The notes under the pieces were generated by a model. That model worked only from the letters and a program-made list of their open reading frames with translations, did no database searches and was not told the DNA's origin. Both the position numbers and the translations under genes were made by a program. A stretch of DNA of 9,370 nucleotides from the NCBI GenBank assembly GCA_023264435.1, contig JAHFMK010000014.1, positions 1 to 9,370 of the forward strand, written 5' to 3'. This document shows positions 5,964 to 9,370 of the stretch, piece by piece (positions within the stretch are counted from its first letter, which is position 1; every line of letters starts with the position of its first letter). This DNA is from Candidatus Kaiserbacteria bacterium (lineage in GTDB: Bacteria; Patescibacteriota; Minisyncoccia; Phycocordibacterales; UBA918).

Positions 5964-7142
5964 CTAGGGAAGAAATTGTTTAAAATTTCTAAGAAAAGAA
6001 AGAATCGTGTTTCGTGCATTCTTCGCGAGACTAATACCACTTTCTTCTTCAGAACCAGTGAGTCCCCAAATACAAAGTCCATATGCAACAGCCCATGTAG
6101 CATCACGTACCTTGCCATTTTGAGCGGGGTCAAGTGTGGCAATCTTCGAGGGAAGGCGGAGCGATACTCGTGCGAGGTCTTGTACCGAGGTGATACCAGA
6201 GCCACCGCCCGTAAGAATGATACCTGCGGGAAGGAGTCCATCTCGTTTTATTTTTTTGAGGTGTGAATCAATTAATTCAAAAATATCAGTGAGTCGAGCA
6301 GTTACAATTTCGTCAAGTTTTTTCTTTGAATAGGGAGCACTGAGCATTCCACCGCGTTTAACTTTCTCAGCTTCATCAAGCGTAATTTTGAGTCCAAGAG
6401 CAATGTCATTGGTGATATCATTTGAGCCTATTGGAAATACTTTCAGTGAGACAGGAGTGTTATTCTCAAATACAACAATTGAGACTGTTTCTGCACCAAT
6501 ATTGGCGAGTATACATCCCGCACGCTTCTGTGCTTTTGTGAGCATTACCAAACTTCCTGCAATTGGTGATGCCATTGTATCATCTACAGCAATACCGATT
6601 TCTTCAATTGTTTTCACTAAATCAGTGAGATGTTGTTCAAATGCAGTTATGAAGAGTACATCGACCTCAATTTTTGTACCTTTGAGTCTATGTGGTCTCC
6701 CCATTACTTTCTCATTATCTACAGTATATGAAAGGGGAATAGCATGCAGTATCTTTCTGTTTGGTATTTTTTCTTGAATACTTACTTCACTCGCTTCAAT
6801 TGCTTTATCAATGTCAGTCTGGGTAATTATAGAGTCAGCACGAGAAGTAATTGCTTCACCACGTGCATGAATTTCATCGAGTCCAATACCACCCATCGAA
6901 ATGTACGCTCGTTTAACTCGTACGCCACTGGCTTTCTCTGCCTGTGCAACCGCATTGCGGACACTGCGAGCTACATCTGTTTCGTTGATGATATATCCAT
7001 TGCGAAGTCCACGACTCTCAGCATATCCCGTGCCAATTATTTGTGGCGCACCGTTTCCTTCCACAGAATCATCAGCACGTGCAATGACCACCTTAACGTG
7101 ATAGGTGCCGACATCGATTCCTGTTACATAGTGTTGTGCCAT
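5964..7142 (-). CDS. ftsA: cell division protein FtsA
   Basis: 392 residues. FtsA is the actin-like protein that tethers FtsZ filaments to the membrane and recruits later division proteins. Seen: phosphate-1 motif GIDVGTYHVKVVI (8-20), an inserted 1C-type region about 85-165, phosphate-2 region ILANIGAETVSIVVF (211-225), adenosine motif IILTGGGSGI (308-317), and a C-terminal amphipathic helix NTILSFLRNFKQFLP (378-392) that fits the membrane-targeting sequence. In phosphate-2 the usual DIGGGT is NIGAET, so the Asp and one Gly are changed (N214, A217, E218). The ATG at 7140-7142 lies 7 nt after the ybeY stop; a TTG at 7163 would overlap ybeY and is less likely. Gene order ybeY-ftsA-ftsZ suggests co-expression of the first two, with ftsZ also driven from its own promoter. 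Confidence 0.94.
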   Translation of the reverse strand: MAQHYVTGIDVGTYHVKVVIARADDSVEGNGAPQIIGTGYAESRGLRNGYIINETDVARSVRNAVAQAEKASGVRVKRAYISMGGIGLDEIHARGEAITSRADSIITQTDIDKAIEASEVSIQEKIPNRKILHAIPLSYTVDNEKVMGRPHRLKGTKIEVDVLFITAFEQHLTDLVKTIEEIGIAVDDTMASPIAGSLVMLTKAQKRAGCILANIGAETVSIVVFENNTPVSLKVFPIGSNDITNDIALGLKITLDEAEKVKRGGMLSAPYSKKKLDEIVTARLTDIFELIDSHLKKIKRDGLLPAGIILTGGGSGITSVQDLARVSLRLPSKIATLDPAQNGKVRDATWAVAYGLCIWGLTGSEEESGISLAKNARNTILSFLRNFKQFLP

Positions 7143-7149
7143 AATAAAA

Positions 7150-7527
7150 TTAGGTGAGTTCAAACTGTTTCATATACCGCTTCTCAACTTTTTCCATTGT
7201 ATCGCTATGCGTATACCCTTTTAAATGAAGCAGGGCATGGATAAACAAAAATCCAATGTATCCAGACGGACTCATATTGAACTTATGACATTCTTTGTAT
7301 GCAGTACGAGGGGTGATGTATATTTCACCATTGTGTGAATCGAGTCTAAATGAGAGCACATTTGGGATGTATGTTGCTCCGCGATAGGTCTTATTTAATT
7401 GTAATGCACGCTTTTCTCCAATAAATACAAGCGTAAGCATATAGTGCTTATTGAGGATAGTGTTTTTCATAACTTCATATGGAAGTTTAGGGTACGACTT
7501 TGACTTTTGTATGAGTACAAATGACAT
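7150..7527 (-). CDS. ybeY: endoribonuclease YbeY (rRNA maturation factor)
   Basis: 125 residues, shorter than the roughly 155 of E. coli. YbeY is a zinc-dependent single-strand endoribonuclease involved in 16S rRNA 3'-end maturation and ribosome quality control. The zinc motif H-x3-H-x5-H is present: HALLHLKGYTH (H97, H101, H107). Other family blocks are NKTYRG (45-50), NVLSFRLD (56-63, where most members have TDVLSF) and GEIYIT (67-72). The ATG at 7525-7527 is chosen; an in-frame TTG and ATG at 7546-7551 would add eight or seven residues and run into the likely promoter. It is followed by ftsA after 7 nt. The upstream rpsU unit ends in a terminator, so ybeY probably starts the ybeY-ftsA transcript. 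Confidence 0.88.
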   Translation of the reverse strand: MSFVLIQKSKSYPKLPYEVMKNTILNKHYMLTLVFIGEKRALQLNKTYRGATYIPNVLSFRLDSHNGEIYITPRTAYKECHKFNMSPSGYIGFLFIHALLHLKGYTHSDTMEKVEKRYMKQFELT

Positions 7528-7536
7528 ATTGATGTT

Positions 7537-7542
7537 AGTGTA
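7537..7542 (-). promoter_or_regulatory. possible extended -10 (TGC-TACACT) for ybeY-ftsA
   Basis: TACACT on the - strand is preceded by TG one base upstream, an extended -10 pattern that can work without a -35. It sits between the rpsU terminator and the ybeY ATG, 9 nt before that ATG, implying a leaderless or nearly leaderless message. The position is right but the hexamer is weak. Confidence 0.35.
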
Positions 7543-7569
7543 GCACATCAAACGTCTGGATATGTAGAA

Positions 7570-7593
7570 AAAATCCCCATTAACGGGGATTTT
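7570..7593 (-). terminator. rho-independent terminator of the lepB-HisRS-like-rpsU unit
   Basis: A 9-bp perfect stem (AAAATCCCC / GGGGATTTT) with a 6-nt loop. On the - strand it is followed by a run of six T. It starts 2 nt after the rpsU stop codon. Confidence 0.85.
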
Positions 7594-7595
7594 GA

Positions 7596-7841
7596 CTAGT
7601 GTCTTCGTTTGGCATTTTCTTGAATCTTCCCTAATTTTACCATTGAGTCATATTTTACCTTATTTCCGAGTTTCACCAGTTTTCGGACACGATGCACGAG
7701 TGGTGATTTTTCTCGTGAAAAGTATCGCTCCTTTCGTAGTCGAGGAAGGACACCAGAACCTTGCACTCGTTTAGTAAAACGACGAATAAGATTTGCGGTA
7801 CTCTCTTGATTATTTTTCTTTACTTCAACATTTATTGCCAT
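7596..7841 (-). CDS. rpsU: small ribosomal subunit protein bS21
   Basis: 81 residues, strongly basic. bS21 binds the platform of the 30S subunit near the 3' end of 16S rRNA and the mRNA exit path. The N-terminal half carries the family pattern: VEVKKNNQESTANLIRRF (5-22), then RVQGSGVLPRLRKERYFSR (25-43) and a long Arg/Lys-rich tail helix. The ATG at 7839-7841 gives MAINVEVK, the expected short N-terminus; an upstream in-frame ATG at 7880 adds 13 residues unlike the family. It lies 50 nt after the HisRS-like gene and is followed at once by a terminator, so it is probably the last gene of that unit. No SD is present before its start, notable for a protein that sits close to the anti-SD. Confidence 0.88.
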   Translation of the reverse strand: MAINVEVKKNNQESTANLIRRFTKRVQGSGVLPRLRKERYFSREKSPLVHRVRKLVKLGNKVKYDSMVKLGKIQENAKRRH

Positions 7842-7891
7842 ATGTGCCGAGAGGATACCATGGTGTGGATAGATATGCAAGTAAAATAAAC

Positions 7892-9076
7892 TTACACAAT
7901 TGACTTTTTACGTAAATAGCTTGCGAGTGAGTGCATAGGGATATTCTCTTGGCTTCGCTCATGAAGATTTCGTACAATTAGCGTATTTTCCATAAATTCC
8001 TTATGTCCCATAATAACAGCAAACCGAGCATTTTTTGTCTCTGCTTGTCTGAGTTGTTCAGAAAGCGAGTCACTCATAATATTTTGGGATACCATAATAC
8101 CTGCATGTTGTAATTCTTCAATGAGCAATAAGGTACGTACCTTTGGACTAAAACCAAGCTGTGCAAGATAAATATCAGAAGACAATTTTGTTCTTGATAC
8201 AGGGATATTTTCGGGAGCTTTTTTGTTCTTAAGGATAAGAACCCCACCAACTGCCGGTACTTTTGTATTGGTCATACGTGACACAAATGCATCATAACGC
8301 CCGCCTCGTACAGTAATTGGTTCATCATCAGATGCATAGCGTAGATTGTTCTCATCAAGCACGTCAATTGCAAAGAGTACATCTGAATAGCATGCATGAT
8401 GTCCCATGAGGCGAGGGTCAATTTCAAAAGGTGTTTGACTCATATCTAAATATTCCACAATTTCGCGAAAATGTTTACGACTTGCATCACTAAGGTACTC
8501 AAGTGGGCTTGGTGATTTGAGACTCATTTCATGGTTTTTCTCAATGAGATGCATCAATGCTTCACAAGGATGTTGCTTCATAAGCTCTCGGGCATTAGGG
8601 GGCATTTCATCAAGTCGTTTGCGTAAATAATTGGTAAGATCGCGGGTATATCGAGTGAGTGAATCAGCGTCACCAAGTGAATTGATACGCACTTGATTTT
8701 TTCCGTAACCAAGATCAGCAAGGAGTGATCTGGTGGCATGAATGATAAGTGATTCTGCAATGCTTTTACTTACATTGAGTACATGAAATGAAAAGACAAT
8801 GTCACCTGAACGAGGCACTTTTTCAATAGTATAAAAAAGTGATGGTCCTGGTATTCCATTTATATGATTATCAAAATATGTTGTCATACCAGAGGTAAGA
8901 ATGCCATAAAGTGAGTCAATTTTCTTTTCTTGTGCAGATACTTTGTGTTGTACTTTTTCTGTACATTCCTTGCATGCCGGATCTGCTTTTAGTGTATTAA
9001 TGTGTGAGAAGCCAAAATGGTGTGCTGTTCGTGTTGCCCCACGTATGAAGTCTTGTGCAGATATATGTGTAGCCAT
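7892..9076 (-). CDS. HisRS-like protein (class II aaRS core plus anticodon-binding domain) with degenerate active site
   Basis: 394 residues. The C-terminus matches histidyl-tRNA synthetase: VRGGRYDAFV (256-265, the GGRYD of motif HisB) followed by VPAVGGVLIL (273-282), then an anticodon-binding domain (about 312-392) with LLLIEELQHAGIMV, a QLRQAETKNARFAVIMGHKEF block (341-361) and NTLIVRNL. The middle INSLGDADSLTRYTRDLTNYLRK (131-153) and YLSDASRKHFREIVEYL (194-210) also follow HisRS order. However, the HisA motif, normally LVRGLDYYxxTxFE, reads LMGHHACYSDVLFA (223-236), losing the catalytic Arg, and the motif 2 RxExPQxGRxReF pattern is not visible around VPRSGDIVFSFH (87-98). A possible CxxC (C35, C38) lies near the N-terminus. 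It may be a HisRS paralogue with a HisZ-like or other non-charging role, or a very divergent HisRS. It lies 17 nt after lepB, in one unit with rpsU. Confidence 0.75.
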   Translation of the reverse strand: MATHISAQDFIRGATRTAHHFGFSHINTLKADPACKECTEKVQHKVSAQEKKIDSLYGILTSGMTTYFDNHINGIPGPSLFYTIEKVPRSGDIVFSFHVLNVSKSIAESLIIHATRSLLADLGYGKNQVRINSLGDADSLTRYTRDLTNYLRKRLDEMPPNARELMKQHPCEALMHLIEKNHEMSLKSPSPLEYLSDASRKHFREIVEYLDMSQTPFEIDPRLMGHHACYSDVLFAIDVLDENNLRYASDDEPITVRGGRYDAFVSRMTNTKVPAVGGVLILKNKKAPENIPVSRTKLSSDIYLAQLGFSPKVRTLLLIEELQHAGIMVSQNIMSDSLSEQLRQAETKNARFAVIMGHKEFMENTLIVRNLHERSQENIPMHSLASYLRKKSIV

Positions 9077-9093
9077 AGTAAACGATTTATTTT

Positions 9094-9370
9094 TTATAAT
9101 CCCATTTTTGACTCAGTGCCATGATTGCCCGGAAAAACACCAATGTTTGTAAATGGATATAATCTCAAAAATACTCTTCCGATAATTTTGTCTCGATTTA
9201 ATACACCCCAAATACGAGAATCAGAACTCGCATCTCTGTTGTCACCCATTACAAAAAATTCATTTTCGCCGAGTGTCTCTGAGAGATTGCCAAGTGGTTT
9301 CATGTCGAGTATATAGTCTTCAGATATTTTCATTCCATTGGGGTGCGCAGTATTTTTAATGGTTACATCA
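9094..9370 (-). CDS. lepB: signal peptidase I, C-terminal part (5'-partial)
   Basis: The frame is open to the right edge; 91 C-terminal residues are visible and the start lies beyond the window. Signal peptidase I cleaves signal peptides from exported proteins on the outer face of the cytoplasmic membrane, using a Ser/Lys dyad. The visible part holds conserved box E, FFVMGDNRDASSDSRIWG (visible residues 38-55), and the strand IIGRVFLRLYPF, with DVTIKNTAH and an E-D-Y segment before them. The catalytic Ser and Lys and the N-terminal membrane anchor would be in the missing part, so activity cannot be judged. The HisRS-like gene follows after 17 nt and is probably co-transcribed. Confidence 0.93.
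   Translation of the reverse strand, partial: DVTIKNTAHPNGMKISEDYILDMKPLGNLSETLGENEFFVMGDNRDASSDSRIWGVLNRDKIIGRVFLRLYPFTNIGVFPGNHGTESKMGL

Noticed and set aside
7143..7163. Upstream TTG start for ftsA overlapping ybeY
   Set aside because: It adds seven residues before a good ATG whose sequence leads directly into the conserved first strand.
7864..7872. Single DnaA-box-like 9-mer, CTATCCACA on the - strand
   Set aside because: One mismatch from TTATCCACA but isolated between two genes with no neighbours; expected by chance.
1..9370. tRNA, rRNA, CRISPR array, insertion sequence or phage genes
   Set aside because: No cloverleaf with a TTCGAAT-type T-loop, no rRNA-like stretch, no spaced direct repeats of CRISPR size and no transposase or integrase motifs were seen.

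Overview
The window reads as a piece of a small, low-to-moderate GC bacterial chromosome, most likely from the Candidate Phyla Radiation (Patescibacteria, Parcubacteria-like). This is an inference from gene style, not from a marker-gene search. The clues are a PAP2-LssY membrane protein, an orphan cyanophycin-synthetase-like ATP-grasp protein, a divergent HisRS-like protein, an FtsA with a changed nucleotide motif, compact housekeeping genes, and no Shine-Dalgarno sequence at any visible start.

Layout. Positions 1-2674 hold two + strand genes: a PAP2/LssY phosphatase open at the left edge (probably a DedA-PAP2-LssY fusion) and an ATP-grasp ligase-like protein. The 3' end of the ATP-grasp gene overlaps, tail to tail, a 162-residue uncharacterised protein on the - strand (2649-3137). 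A gene-poor stretch follows (3138-3531). It holds a 31-bp AT-rich tract, a row of six DnaA-box-like 9-mers spaced about 12 bp apart, several weak hairpins, and a strong two-way terminator. From 3532 to the right edge every gene is on the - strand: an AhpF/TrxB-like flavoprotein, ftsZ, ftsA, ybeY, rpsU, a HisRS-like protein and the C-terminal part of signal peptidase I (lepB).

Transcription. On the - strand, read from right to left, lepB, the HisRS-like gene and rpsU look like one unit closed by the hairpin at 7570-7593. ybeY and ftsA form a second unit separated by 7 nt. ftsZ follows ftsA but has a good sigma70-type promoter of its own (5883-5911) and a 19-bp-stem terminator (4513-4553). The flavoprotein gene has its own -10 box and ends at the terminator at 3486-3513. 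The cell-division pair ftsA-ftsZ is the functional core, next to ribosome and translation genes (rpsU, ybeY, HisRS-like) and protein export (lepB).

The observations most worth following are the phased DnaA-box-like array beside an AT-rich tract (a possible origin or DnaA-binding locus, although gene orientation and local G/C skew argue against a plain origin), the HisRS-like protein that lacks the catalytic motifs, and T at position -1 in front of all eight visible start codons with no SD.
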